A stretch of DNA of 34,428 nt from an uncultured Oscillospiraceae bacterium (lineage in GTDB: Bacteria > Bacillota > Clostridia > Oscillospirales > Oscillospiraceae): NCBI GenBank assembly GCA_947626845.1, contig CANQTW010000026.1, positions 1 to 34,428 of the forward strand, written 5' to 3'. The notes under the pieces are model-generated. The model was not told where the DNA came from. It ran no database searches and saw only the letters and a list, made by a program, of their open reading frames with translations. Shown piece by piece: positions 27,097 to 34,316 of this stretch; position 1 is the stretch's first letter; the number at the start of each line of letters is the position of its first letter. Position numbers and translations under genes: made by a program.

Positions 27097-27534
27097 TTAT
27101 TTCAGATACGCTTTCAGCCGCTGGATGTTGTCGTGCTCGCAGGTGATAAGCTTCTGGGCCAGGCCCAGAGTCTCGGCGCTGGCGTTTTGGTGGCCGTTGA
27201 CCACCTTTGTCATCTGGATGATGCCCATGTTGGAGCCCTTGATCATCAGCTCCGCCAGGTGCTCCGTCTCGTCGTTCATCATGGTGTTCATGGTGACGCC
27301 CATCTTCATCCCCAGCTTCTTCATCTCGCCCACGGGCTCAGGCTGACCGCCAAGGCCCACGATCCTGGCTGCGGCCTCGCCGCCGATGGAGTCATATTCC
27401 CGCCGCTGTGTCTCCAGGTCCGCGATGAAGGACGAATCGGAGGCGCTGGGCAGCAGATCCACAATGGACTGAGAGCCGGTCTTGGCGTTCCGGTAGACGG
27501 AGTTCAACACGGCGATGTCCACATTTTCAGGCAT
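27097..27534 (-). CDS. Uncharacterised helical, ferritin-like-sized protein
   Basis: The 145 residues appear all-helical, with four or five amphipathic helices: VAVLNSVYRNAKTGSQS-like start, SFIADLETQRREYDSIGGEA, a Met-rich GMKMGVTMNTMMNDETEHL, and AELMIKGSNMGIIQMTKVVN, ending CEHDNIQRLKAYL. E and H residues (DETEHLAE, CEHDNI) recall ferritin-like bundles, but no complete metal-binding set is certain. I recall similar clostridial proteins annotated only as hypothetical. GAAAGGAGC precedes the ATG. It is transcribed alone, divergent from prmA. Confidence 0.7.
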   Translation of the reverse strand: MPENVDIAVLNSVYRNAKTGSQSIVDLLPSASDSSFIADLETQRREYDSIGGEAAARIVGLGGQPEPVGEMKKLGMKMGVTMNTMMNDETEHLAELMIKGSNMGIIQMTKVVNGHQNASAETLGLAQKLITCEHDNIQRLKAYLK

Positions 27535-27552
27535 AAAAATCCGCTCCTTTCG

Positions 27553-27581
27553 TTGTATTCGCCTTTAGTTTGTGATAGAAT
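27553..27581 (+). promoter_or_regulatory. Sigma-A promoter of prmA
   Basis: TTGTAT (27553-27558), 17-base spacer, TAGAAT (27576-27581), 32 bases before the ATG at 27614. Confidence 0.75.
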
Positions 27582-27613
27582 AAGCGAAATACTCTGAAAC
27601 CGGAGAGGTAATT

Positions 27614-28537
27614 ATGAACTGGCTTGAGATAACCGTGAACACTTCCCACGAAAAGCTGGACCCGCTGACAAGCCGCCTCACCGCGCTGGGCGTGGAGGGC
27701 TTTATCACCGAGGACGAGGCGGATGTGAGGGATTTTCTGGAAAACAATCGAAAATATTGGGACTATGTGGACGAGGACTTCATCAAGAGCATGGCAGGGG
27801 TGTGTCGGGTAAAATTCTACCTGGAGGACTCCCCCGCCGGCAGGGCGGAGCTTGCGGGACTTGAGGCGGCGCTTCCCGCTTTTGAGCTGATTTCCCGGCA
27901 GGTGAAGGACGAGGACTGGGAGAACAACTGGCGGGAGTACTACAAGCCCATCGAGGTGGGCGAAAGGCTCGTCATCGTCCCCCAGTGGCTCGCCTCACCG
28001 GAAAGCGGGCGGGTGGAGCTGCGGCTGGACCCCGGCCTCATTTTCGGCACCGGCGCCCACGCCACCACACAGCTTTGCCTTGCCGAGATCGAAAAATACG
28101 CCCCCGGCCAAAAGGTGCTGGACCTGGGGTGTGGCAGCGGCATCCTGGCCATCGGGGCCCTGCTCCTGGGCGCGGAAAAGGCCGTGGGGGTGGATATCGA
28201 CGAGAAGGCCCCGGCGGTGGTCATGGAGAACGCCGGCTTCAACGGCATCGGTCCGGACAGGCTGTCCGTCTTTGCCGGGGACGTGCTGTCGGATAGGGAC
28301 TTGAGCCGCCGCCTGTCCGGGGAGAGATTCGGCCTCGTGCTGATGAATATCGTCTCTGACGTGATCATCGCCCTCTCGCCCAAGGTGCCGGAATTTCTGG
28401 CCCCCGGCGGCGTTTTCATCTGCTCCGGCATCATCGAGGGGCGGGAGACCCAGGTAAAGGCCGCTTTGGAACGGGCCGGCCTTCGGGTGCTGGAGCACCG
28501 CCAAAAGGACGGCTGGCACGCATACATATGCCGGTAA
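27614..28537 (+). CDS. prmA: Ribosomal protein L11 methyltransferase
   Basis: PrmA trimethylates ribosomal protein L11 using S-adenosylmethionine. In 307 residues the substrate-recognition N-domain (WLEITVNTSHEKLDPLTSRL) is followed by the linker DEDWENNWREYYKPI. The catalytic domain has DPGLIFGTGAHATTQLCL, the SAM motif VLDLGCGSGILAI, VDIDEKA, and MNIVSDVI. The ATG follows GGAGAGG. Normal length, no oddity. It is the last gene before the AT-rich region. Confidence 0.95.
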   Translation: MNWLEITVNTSHEKLDPLTSRLTALGVEGFITEDEADVRDFLENNRKYWDYVDEDFIKSMAGVCRVKFYLEDSPAGRAELAGLEAALPAFELISRQVKDEDWENNWREYYKPIEVGERLVIVPQWLASPESGRVELRLDPGLIFGTGAHATTQLCLAEIEKYAPGQKVLDLGCGSGILAIGALLLGAEKAVGVDIDEKAPAVVMENAGFNGIGPDRLSVFAGDVLSDRDLSRRLSGERFGLVLMNIVSDVIIALSPKVPEFLAPGGVFICSGIIEGRETQVKAALERAGLRVLEHRQKDGWHAYICR

Positions 28538-29250
28538 TAGAAATCCCCTCTCCGTGCGCAAAAGCGCCCCCTGCAAGGGGTGGGGTGCCTGTAAGAAAGT
28601 TTTGGGACATATTTGATTGCTGCATGTCAATCTTGTTTAAAGTAAAAAAAGTTACAGGGTGTTGACTCAATCATTTTGCATTAATATATTTTTGATATTC
28701 TTGCTCTAATATAAAAAATTATAAATATAATTTGGTTAAAAATTACTCCTGCCTGAGTTAATGAACGTAGCCGAAATGATATCAACAGATTAACATCAAA
28801 AAAATAAGATAGGTTACATGCATAATTTGAGAATATTGATTGCGCCTTTAGAGTACCTGCTGTGTAACAGAGGGCATGTAATGGCGGCTGTTAGATAAGG
28901 GAAATAATGGTTTTCCTCAAAAGAGAAGAAAGATACGCAAGAAGACATAAAAATACAATTGTATTGAAATATTTATCTTTTTCTGGTATACTAAAATTGT
29001 AGATGTGTCTGTAGAAGCGTCAAAATGGCAGTTATTTATACGAAGTGGTGTGGAGCCACGCAGATTGCCTTGAAAACGAGAAGCGGACTAACCTAAAAAT
29101 AAATTGCTGGTATTAATATTAATAGTAGAACACATACAAAATTCGGTAAAGGCAAATTGTCCATGGCTGACCTTAATCGATTTTTCGGCATCGAGATGTA
29201 GTAATTTAAAAGTTTATTTATTTTGTAAATGAAAGTCAAGGAGAAGATAA
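28538..29250 (+). other. AT-rich, gene-poor stretch upstream of the restriction gene
   Basis: No gene of credible length was found on either strand. From about 28600 base composition turns AT-rich. Only very short frames are open, e.g. 28819-28896 (MHNLRILIAPLEYLLCNRGH...), 29024-29095 (MAVIYTKWCGATQ...) and 29163-29201 (MADLNRFFGIEM). The last resembles the beginning of DUF4160 proteins. They look like remnants or leader peptides. A promoter lies at 28964-28992. Confidence 0.6.
28964..28992 (+). promoter_or_regulatory. Promoter of the restriction-modification operon
   Basis: TTGAAA (28964-28969), 17-base spacer, TATACT (28987-28992). It gives an untranslated leader of about 250 bases before the endonuclease gene, long for a two-gene operon. 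Confidence 0.7.
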
Positions 29251-30057
29251 ATGACGACCGAACAGTTTATTCGATATAGAAATATTCTAATTGAGCCTAT
29301 TAACGAGTGTGCAAAGTATACTCCAAAATTTGGACATGGACGAAATGGCGGTTTTTCTTTTTCAGAATTTCAAAGATTATACGGAGCTGATGCGTTTTAC
29401 AAATGGCTTGGATTAGACAATCCACTTATGTATTCTGCTCACAAAGCTGCTGGCGGCATTACCAGTATTTATCGGCAAATTGGCATAGGTTGTGAGCGGC
29501 TTGTTAGAGCCATTTTTACGGATTATCTTGGCCATAACGAGGATGATGTTACATGGTCCTATCATGTGCCCAGTTCCAATGGACGAGAGCGCACACTTTC
29601 CCTTGATGGTCGAATTATACTTGACAAGATTGCAGATCGTGACGTCAAGACGCGATGCACCGAATGGATGATGCGGGTAGCAGATAATTTGGAGCTGGCT
29701 ATGCCTATTCGCCAAGCTATAACTGGTATTGTTTTTGAGGTGCGGCAGGGCTATAAAAGCAAGGATTCCAAGCGTCAAAATGCGGATATTGCAAATGCGG
29801 CAAATGCTTATGCTAACGGGTATATTCCCTGCTTGATGGTTATGTCATCACAGATCGATGATGATATCGTTTCTCGGTATAATGTCGCAAAATGGGCGAT
29901 TCTCCAAGGCTTTATTGAGACATCCCCATATGTTTCTACATTTAGCTTTTTTAAATATGTGATCGGATTTGATTTTGCCGAGTTTATGAATAACAATCAA
30001 GAATACTTTCAAAGAAAAATTCAGGCTGTTCTCGAACAGTTGATGAGGGCAGAGTAA
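29251..30057 (+). CDS. Type II restriction endonuclease, CfrBI-like
   Basis: The 268-residue protein has GGITSIYRQIGIGCERLVRA (69-88) and the core VFEVRQGYKSKDSKRQNADI (161-180). D119 followed by E163-x-R165...K169/K171 fits a PD-(D/E)XK-like nuclease centre. The VRQGYKSKDSKRQ segment is one I associate with the CfrBI endonuclease family (C^CWWGG); the family call is from memory, and the target site is not proven. The ATG has AAGGAG upstream. The methyltransferase gene begins at the very next base after its stop. AT-rich codon use contrasts with the surrounding chromosome, suggesting transfer. Confidence 0.7.
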   Translation: MTTEQFIRYRNILIEPINECAKYTPKFGHGRNGGFSFSEFQRLYGADAFYKWLGLDNPLMYSAHKAAGGITSIYRQIGIGCERLVRAIFTDYLGHNEDDVTWSYHVPSSNGRERTLSLDGRIILDKIADRDVKTRCTEWMMRVADNLELAMPIRQAITGIVFEVRQGYKSKDSKRQNADIANAANAYANGYIPCLMVMSSQIDDDIVSRYNVAKWAILQGFIETSPYVSTFSFFKYVIGFDFAEFMNNNQEYFQRKIQAVLEQLMRAE

Positions 30058-31272
30058 ATGTACAAAGAGACCATAACACAAAACGCACAATATACATTTA
30101 AATACAATTCTTCATTGGGTAGACACGGATGGTTACGACTTACTCCAGCGTATTCTGTTTGTTTGGTTGAAGAAATACTTTCAGAGCTTGATTATTCGCC
30201 TCATTGTGTTATGGACCCTTTTTCCGGCACAGGAACGACAGGATTGGTGTGCGCAAATAAAGGTATTCCGTCATTTGCATTAGAAATAAATCCTTTTCTG
30301 GTTTGGTTAGGGAATGCAAAATTGAAAATTTATCCGGAAAATAAAGTTAGAGATTTTCTTTCCGTTGCAAATTGTCTGATGTATAACATTGAGAACTATC
30401 CTCCTGCCGACCTTCCACCAATACACAATATATACCGCTGGTGGAATCCCCGGCAAGCTGACTTTTTGGCAAGATTAAAATATGCAATAAAAACTATAGA
30501 AGACAGCACTGTGGCACAACTATTTACGGTTGCTTTTTGCCGGATCATAATTGAACTCTCTAATGTTGCGTTTAACCATGTGTCCACATCATTCAAGGAC
30601 ACTGAAGATTATTCCTTTTCGATTGAGACAGCAAAAGAAACTGTCCTTTTAATCTGCGAAATGGTTGCGAAAGGGGCTTTATCGCAACCTTGTGCTACAT
30701 CAGAGGTCATATTACATGATTCGAGATCTGTACCTATTGAGCATGTTGGTAAGTATGATACCGTTATCACATCACCCCCTTACCCGAACAGAGTATCATA
30801 CATTCGTGAATTGCGTCCGTATATGTATTGGCTGGATTACCTTAAAACCTCAGAGCAGGCCAGTGACCTTGATTGGAAAGCTATTGGCGGCACATGGGGT
30901 AAAGCAACAAGCTTGTTAAGCACATGGAAAAGCGATAATTCTCTCCCGCAATATGTTTACGATATTGCAAAAAGAATATCTGGTGTTGACAATAAGTCTG
31001 CGGGATTAATGGAAAGTTATGTTTTAAAGTATTTTGAAGATATGTATCAGCACTTATCGGCAGTTTACGGCGGGATGGAACATAAAGGAAAAGCATTCTA
31101 TATTATTGGAAATTCAAATTTTTATGGAGTTACTGTTCCCGCTGAAAGAATATATGTTGACATGATGACCAAAATAGGGTTTGTTAATGTGGACTACCAA
31201 GTTGTTCGAAAGCGGAATTGTAATAAGCAACTCTATGAGTTTGTAGTTTTTGGGCAAAAGAGTACGGGTTAA
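30058..31272 (+). CDS. Site-specific DNA methyltransferase of the type II system
   Basis: This enzyme modifies the host's recognition sites so the neighbouring nuclease cannot cut them. The 404 residues carry the SAM motif I DPFSGTGTT (53-61) and the catalytic motif IV TSPPY (238-242), then PNRVSYIRELRPYMYWLDYL. Motif order is I...IV, and SPPY points to an amino-methyltransferase, probably N4-cytosine given its partner (inference). The ATG abuts the endonuclease stop (TAA-ATG), so translation is coupled; AGGGCAGAG upstream is a modest ribosome binding site. No controller gene or specificity subunit is seen. It is AT-rich, like its partner. Confidence 0.9.
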   Translation: MYKETITQNAQYTFKYNSSLGRHGWLRLTPAYSVCLVEEILSELDYSPHCVMDPFSGTGTTGLVCANKGIPSFALEINPFLVWLGNAKLKIYPENKVRDFLSVANCLMYNIENYPPADLPPIHNIYRWWNPRQADFLARLKYAIKTIEDSTVAQLFTVAFCRIIIELSNVAFNHVSTSFKDTEDYSFSIETAKETVLLICEMVAKGALSQPCATSEVILHDSRSVPIEHVGKYDTVITSPPYPNRVSYIRELRPYMYWLDYLKTSEQASDLDWKAIGGTWGKATSLLSTWKSDNSLPQYVYDIAKRISGVDNKSAGLMESYVLKYFEDMYQHLSAVYGGMEHKGKAFYIIGNSNFYGVTVPAERIYVDMMTKIGFVNVDYQVVRKRNCNKQLYEFVVFGQKSTG

Positions 31273-31473
31273 CATCATATTTGACATCCATTAATGAGGT
31301 TAACTGCCTTGAGGGAAACTTGAGTGTTTCCAGTCTGCTATTGATATTGCTAATCAAGCGCTTGGAAAAGGACAAACAGTTTTTGCTTTCGCCGGCACTT
31401 TAGAATTCCAATGTCCAAAAGTACGTATATACAGGGTAAGCGCCCTATGTATGCACGGCATCACTTAAATCGC

Positions 31474-31502
31474 CCGGATACTTGAATATCCGGCGGTTTT
31501 TT
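31474..31502 (+). terminator. Terminator downstream of the methyltransferase
   Basis: CCGGATA (31474-31480) pairs with TATCCGG (31487-31493) around a 6-base loop, followed by CGGTTTTTT. Confidence 0.75.
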
Positions 31503-31527
31503 GACTCTGTACAGCTATCCATGCAAG

Positions 31528-31555
31528 ACCGTCTGCTAAAGCAGGCGGTTTTTTC
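31528..31555 (+). terminator. Second terminator in the remnant region
   Basis: ACCGTCTGC (31528-31536) pairs with GCAGGCGGT (31541-31549, one G-U pair), followed by TTTTTT. Confidence 0.8.
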
Positions 31556-31830
31556 TTTGGCATTTTCGCGGAAATCCGTCACACCCGCATTACGCATTAT
31601 AAGGAGAATGATAAATTGAACGAAGAGTTAGACAGGCATCAATCCCCAAAAGAGAAAGCGGATTGATAGGCATAGACAGACATGTTGCCGGTTCCAGCAG
31701 TTAGGAAATTGTAAAAGATTATTACGAAACAGACGAGCGGAAGAAACGGTCACATTGTACTGCCCGTCCGGTGCAAATCCCACGATGGTTCCGGTAATAA
31801 AAAATAATTAAAAAAATTTCAAAAAAGTAC

Positions 31831-31859
31831 TTGACAAATGCTTAGACCTCTGTTATAAT
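31831..31859 (+). promoter_or_regulatory. Consensus sigma-A promoter of the GH43 gene
   Basis: TTGACA (31831-31836), exactly 17 bases, TATAAT (31854-31859): both hexamers are perfect consensus. It lies 62 bases before the ATG at 31922. Confidence 0.92.
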
Positions 31860-31921
31860 ACTTCATGTAAGGCCCTGAGAGAGCCGCGTCTGCCCCTGTG
31901 CACGGAAGGAGCGTTTCATTC

Positions 31922-33451
31922 ATGGACTATCAGAACCCGATCCTTTACGCCGACTACTCGGACCCTGACGCGATCCGGGTGGGGGAGGACTACTACATGG
32001 TGGCCTCCTCCTTTACTTACCTGCCCGGCGTGCCCCTCCTGCACTCTAAGGACTTGGTACATTGGGAGATCATCAACTACTGCGTCCGCGCCCTGCCCTT
32101 TGAAAAATATGACCGGCCCTCCCACGGCTCCGGCGCCTGGGCCCCCTCCATCCGGTATCACGACGGGCAATTCATCGTCTTTATCCCCCTGCCCGACGAG
32201 GGCATCTTAGTGGCCCGCTCCGCCGATCCTTATGGGGAGTTTAGGCTGAACCTGTTGTGTGAGTCCCTGGGCTGGATCGACCCCTGCCCCCTGTGGGACG
32301 ATGATGGGCGCGCCTACATGGTCTTTGCCCTGGCCCGAAGCCGCTGCGGCGTCAAGCATCGGCTGATGCTGACGGAGATGGACCCGGACTGCACCCGCCT
32401 TATCGGGGAGCCGCGGCTCATTTTCGACGGGGAGCAGATGGCCCCCACCACCGAGGGGCCAAAGCTCTATAAGCGGGACGGGGAATACCTGATCCTGGCC
32501 CCCTCCGGCGGCGTAGCCACAGGCTGGCAGTCGGCCTTCCGAGCCAAAAATGTCTGGGGCCCCTATGAGTATCGGGTGGTGATGCGCCAGGGGAGCACAC
32601 CGGTGAACGGCCCCCACCAGGGCGGCTGGGTGACGGCCCCTGACGGCAGGGATTGGTTCCTCCACTTCCAGGACGTCCATGAGCTGGGCCGCATCACCCA
32701 CCTCCAGCCCCTGTGCTTCATCGGCGGCTGGCCCCTCATCGGCAGTGACCTGGACGGCGACGGCGTCGGCGAGCCGGTAAGCCGGTGGAGTATGCCCGCG
32801 GAAGGGAAGCCCGCCTATGAGATCGCCCAGTCCGACACCTTCCCAGAGGGCCGCCCCGGCCTTCAATGGCAGTGGCAGGCCAACCCGAAAAAGCGGTATT
32901 TTGCAAGCAGCAGGGCCGAAAACGCCCTGCGTCTTGCCTGCCTTGTCAACGAAAAGCGGGAAAACCTCCTGTGGTACGCCCCCAACGCCCTGACCCAGAT
33001 CCCCCAGCACCCGTCCCTGACCGCCACGGTGACCGTGCGGCTTTCCCAGGCGGGCACAGCCGGGGATATGGCCGCCCTGGGCGTCATCGGCCACGCCTAC
33101 GGGTATCTGGGCCTCCAGCGCACGGAGGGCGGCTTCCGGCTTGCCCTGTACCACGGTGAGGTGACGGAAAAGACCTTTGAGGGCCAGGCCGCGGAGACCC
33201 TGGAGGCGGCCCTGGACTGGCCGCGGGAGACGGCCACTTTGCGCCTTGAGATATTCCCCGACAAGACCTATGGCTTTGCCTGGTCCGCCGACGGGGAACC
33301 ATACACGCCCATCGGCGGGCGGTATCCCCTCCGCCGCGCCACCTGGACCGGCGCCAAGCTGTGCCTGTGGGCCTGCAGTCGGGAGAACCTGCCCTCCGAC
33401 GGGTACGGGGAGTTTACCAGCTTCCAAATCAGGGGCACCGAGGAAAACTGA
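31922..33451 (+). CDS. GH43 family glycosidase (beta-xylosidase/arabinofuranosidase type)
   Basis: The 509-residue protein has a five-bladed propeller GH43 domain followed by a C-terminal beta-sandwich of the GH43_C2 kind (from about 320). The catalytic base is D14 (YSDPDAIR), the pKa-modulating Asp is D120 (GWIDPCPLWDDDG), and the acid is E178 (PTTEGPKLYKRDG). FTYLPGVPLLHSKDLVHWE is a family-typical N-terminal stretch. No signal peptide is seen, so it acts inside the cell on imported xylo- or arabino-oligosaccharides. The ATG at 31922 follows AAGGAGC. High GC marks the end of the AT-rich island. Exact sugar specificity is uncertain. Confidence 0.92.
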   Translation: MDYQNPILYADYSDPDAIRVGEDYYMVASSFTYLPGVPLLHSKDLVHWEIINYCVRALPFEKYDRPSHGSGAWAPSIRYHDGQFIVFIPLPDEGILVARSADPYGEFRLNLLCESLGWIDPCPLWDDDGRAYMVFALARSRCGVKHRLMLTEMDPDCTRLIGEPRLIFDGEQMAPTTEGPKLYKRDGEYLILAPSGGVATGWQSAFRAKNVWGPYEYRVVMRQGSTPVNGPHQGGWVTAPDGRDWFLHFQDVHELGRITHLQPLCFIGGWPLIGSDLDGDGVGEPVSRWSMPAEGKPAYEIAQSDTFPEGRPGLQWQWQANPKKRYFASSRAENALRLACLVNEKRENLLWYAPNALTQIPQHPSLTATVTVRLSQAGTAGDMAALGVIGHAYGYLGLQRTEGGFRLALYHGEVTEKTFEGQAAETLEAALDWPRETATLRLEIFPDKTYGFAWSADGEPYTPIGGRYPLRRATWTGAKLCLWACSRENLPSDGYGEFTSFQIRGTEEN

Positions 33452-33564
33452 CCGTATTTCACCGGGAAAAACGGGCAAAAGAACCGCCGGAGGGGCAAAA
33501 ATGCCCTTCCGAACGGCCTTCACCTCCGCGCCGTCCCGTTCCGGCAGGTTTTTCGTTTTGTCCC

Positions 33565-33593
33565 TTGACAAGTGGGGGGAATGCGGGTAAAAT
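33565..33593 (+). promoter_or_regulatory. Promoter of the tRNA-Arg repeat locus
   Basis: TTGACA (33565-33570), 17-base spacer, TAAAAT (33588-33593). Transcription would start about 5 bases before the first tRNA half and run through all three copies. Confidence 0.85.
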
Positions 33594-33604
33594 ACATCAT
33601 ACAC

Positions 33605-33710
33605 GCCCTTGTAGCTCAGCAGGATAGAGCGTTCGCCTCCTAAGCAGACGGAGAAGCAATCGCCTTTTCCCTCAAAAGCGGACAGTCCGCTGTTCAACTT
33701 AAGTCAATAT
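33605..33710 (+). repeat. tRNA-Arg 5'-half repeat unit 1 (106 bases)
   Basis: The first 41 bases (33605-33645) are identical to the 5' half of tRNA-Arg(CCT), from acceptor strand through D arm and anticodon loop. A 12-base segment (AGACGGAGAAGC) that differs from unit 2 and a 53-base constant segment shared with unit 2 follow. The constant segment has a small AGCGG/CCGCT hairpin. The 3' half of the tRNA is missing, so this is not a working tRNA gene. Confidence 0.9.
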
Positions 33711-33816
33711 GCCCTTGTAGCTCAGCAGGATAGAGCGTTCGCCTCCTAAGCACACGAACCATCAATCGCCTTTTCCCTCAAAAGCGGACAGTCCGCTGTT
33801 CAACTTAAGTCAATAT
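33711..33816 (+). repeat. tRNA-Arg 5'-half repeat unit 2 (106 bases)
   Basis: It has the same layout and length as unit 1: the 41-base tRNA 5' half, a differing 12-base segment (ACACGAACCATC), then the 53-base constant segment, ending directly at the intact tRNA. The unit boundaries are exactly 106 bases apart. Confidence 0.9.
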
Positions 33817-33893
33817 GCCCTTGTAGCTCAGCAGGATAGAGCGTTCGCCTCCTAAGCGAAAGGCCACGCGTTCGAATCGCGTCAAGGGTGCCA
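33817..33893 (+). tRNA. tRNA-Arg (anticodon CCT)
   Basis: This 77-base tRNA has an encoded CCA. Acceptor GCCCTTG pairs with CAAGGGT (one G-U), the D stem is GCTC/GAGC, and the anticodon stem TTCGC/GCGAA holds the loop CTCCTAA with anticodon CCT. The T stem ACGCG/CGCGT holds TTCGAAT. It reads AGG codons. It is the only complete member of the three-copy array. Confidence 0.96.
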
Positions 33894-33896
33894 CCG

Positions 33897-33957
33897 AAAA
33901 ACACCGATTTTTGCCCCTGTTTTCGTCAGAAAGCACACAAAAACCGGTGTTTTTTTG
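33897..33957 (+). terminator. Terminator of the tRNA-Arg locus
   Basis: AAAAACACCG (33897-33906) pairs with CGGTGTTTTT (33945-33954), then further T. An alternative stem, TTTTCGTCAG (about 33920-33929) with CTGACGAAAA (33963-33972), overlaps it. Confidence 0.65.
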
Positions 33958-34267
33958 TTTGCCCTGACGAAAATCGTCCTTTGTGCAAACACGGCTTTTT
34001 TCGTACACCAAGCTATATGCCGCTTTGCACTTCAATTAGCAAAAGTTGTCCGCCTAAGATGAGGATTGCGCAGGTTCAAGGTATATAACCCTTGCCAAGA
34101 GAACCCAGTATTTTACTTTCTGCTAATCAAATTAGCAGGAATGGGGTATTTTTCGGCCCGAAAAGGGGCCTCCAGCTAATTTGAGGTTTAGAACCCTCAA
34201 AAAACTGCTAATTTCCCAGGCGGATGACGCCAGTTCAAACAATTTCAACAGTGCATATGACATATTC

Positions 34268-34295
34268 AGCCGGTCCAGATTGGGCCGGCTTTTTG
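34268..34295 (+). terminator. Intrinsic terminator before the last gene
   Basis: AGCCGGTCC (34268-34276) pairs with GGGCCGGCT (34282-34290, one G-U pair), followed by TTTTT. It lies 21 bases before the next start codon, so it ends an upstream transcript or attenuates the next gene. Confidence 0.8.
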
Positions 34296-34316
34296 TATTT
34301 CAAGGAGGTTTTCAAA

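Larger units (their letters stand above)
31273..31830 (+). other. Gene-poor remnant DNA downstream of the methyltransferase
   Basis: No full gene was found. An open frame about 31340-31469 (SAIDIANQALGKGQTVFAFA...) lacks a start. After the two terminators, TTGAACGAAGAGTTAG at 31616 follows AAGGAG and would encode only 16 residues (NEELDRHQSPKEKAD). Further frames up to about 31806 (e.g. EIVKDYYETDERKKRSHC...) are open but startless. The mix suggests degraded mobile-element genes. Confidence 0.5.
33894..34316 (+). other. Non-coding region after tRNA-Arg with GCTAATTT motif array
   Basis: No gene was found. Beyond the terminator it has five copies of GCTAAT in both orientations (34035-34040 minus, 34122-34127 plus, 34131-34136 minus, 34175-34180 plus, 34207-34212 plus), most extended to TGCTAATTT or a near match. 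Hairpins lie at 34120-34138 and 34179-34200. The layout resembles integrase arm-binding sites beside a tRNA attachment site (inference). Confidence 0.6.

Noticed and set aside
31690-31800. Cobalamin riboswitch or group II intron end near GGTGCAAATCCCACG
   Set aside because: Only a short resemblance to a B12-box-like string; the other conserved segments are missing and no B12 gene follows.
32207-33697. 496-codon minus-strand frame opposite GH43 and the tRNA half
   Set aside because: It is a shadow frame; its start lies inside the reversed tRNA repeat.
33660-33700. tRNA T-arm within the 53-base constant segment (GTTCAACTT)
   Set aside because: The flanking bases cannot form the 5-base-pair T stem.
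33605-33893. CRISPR array
   Set aside because: Units are 106 bases with a 41-base tRNA-identical part and 12-base variable part; no cas gene is present, and the repeat is explained by tRNA identity.
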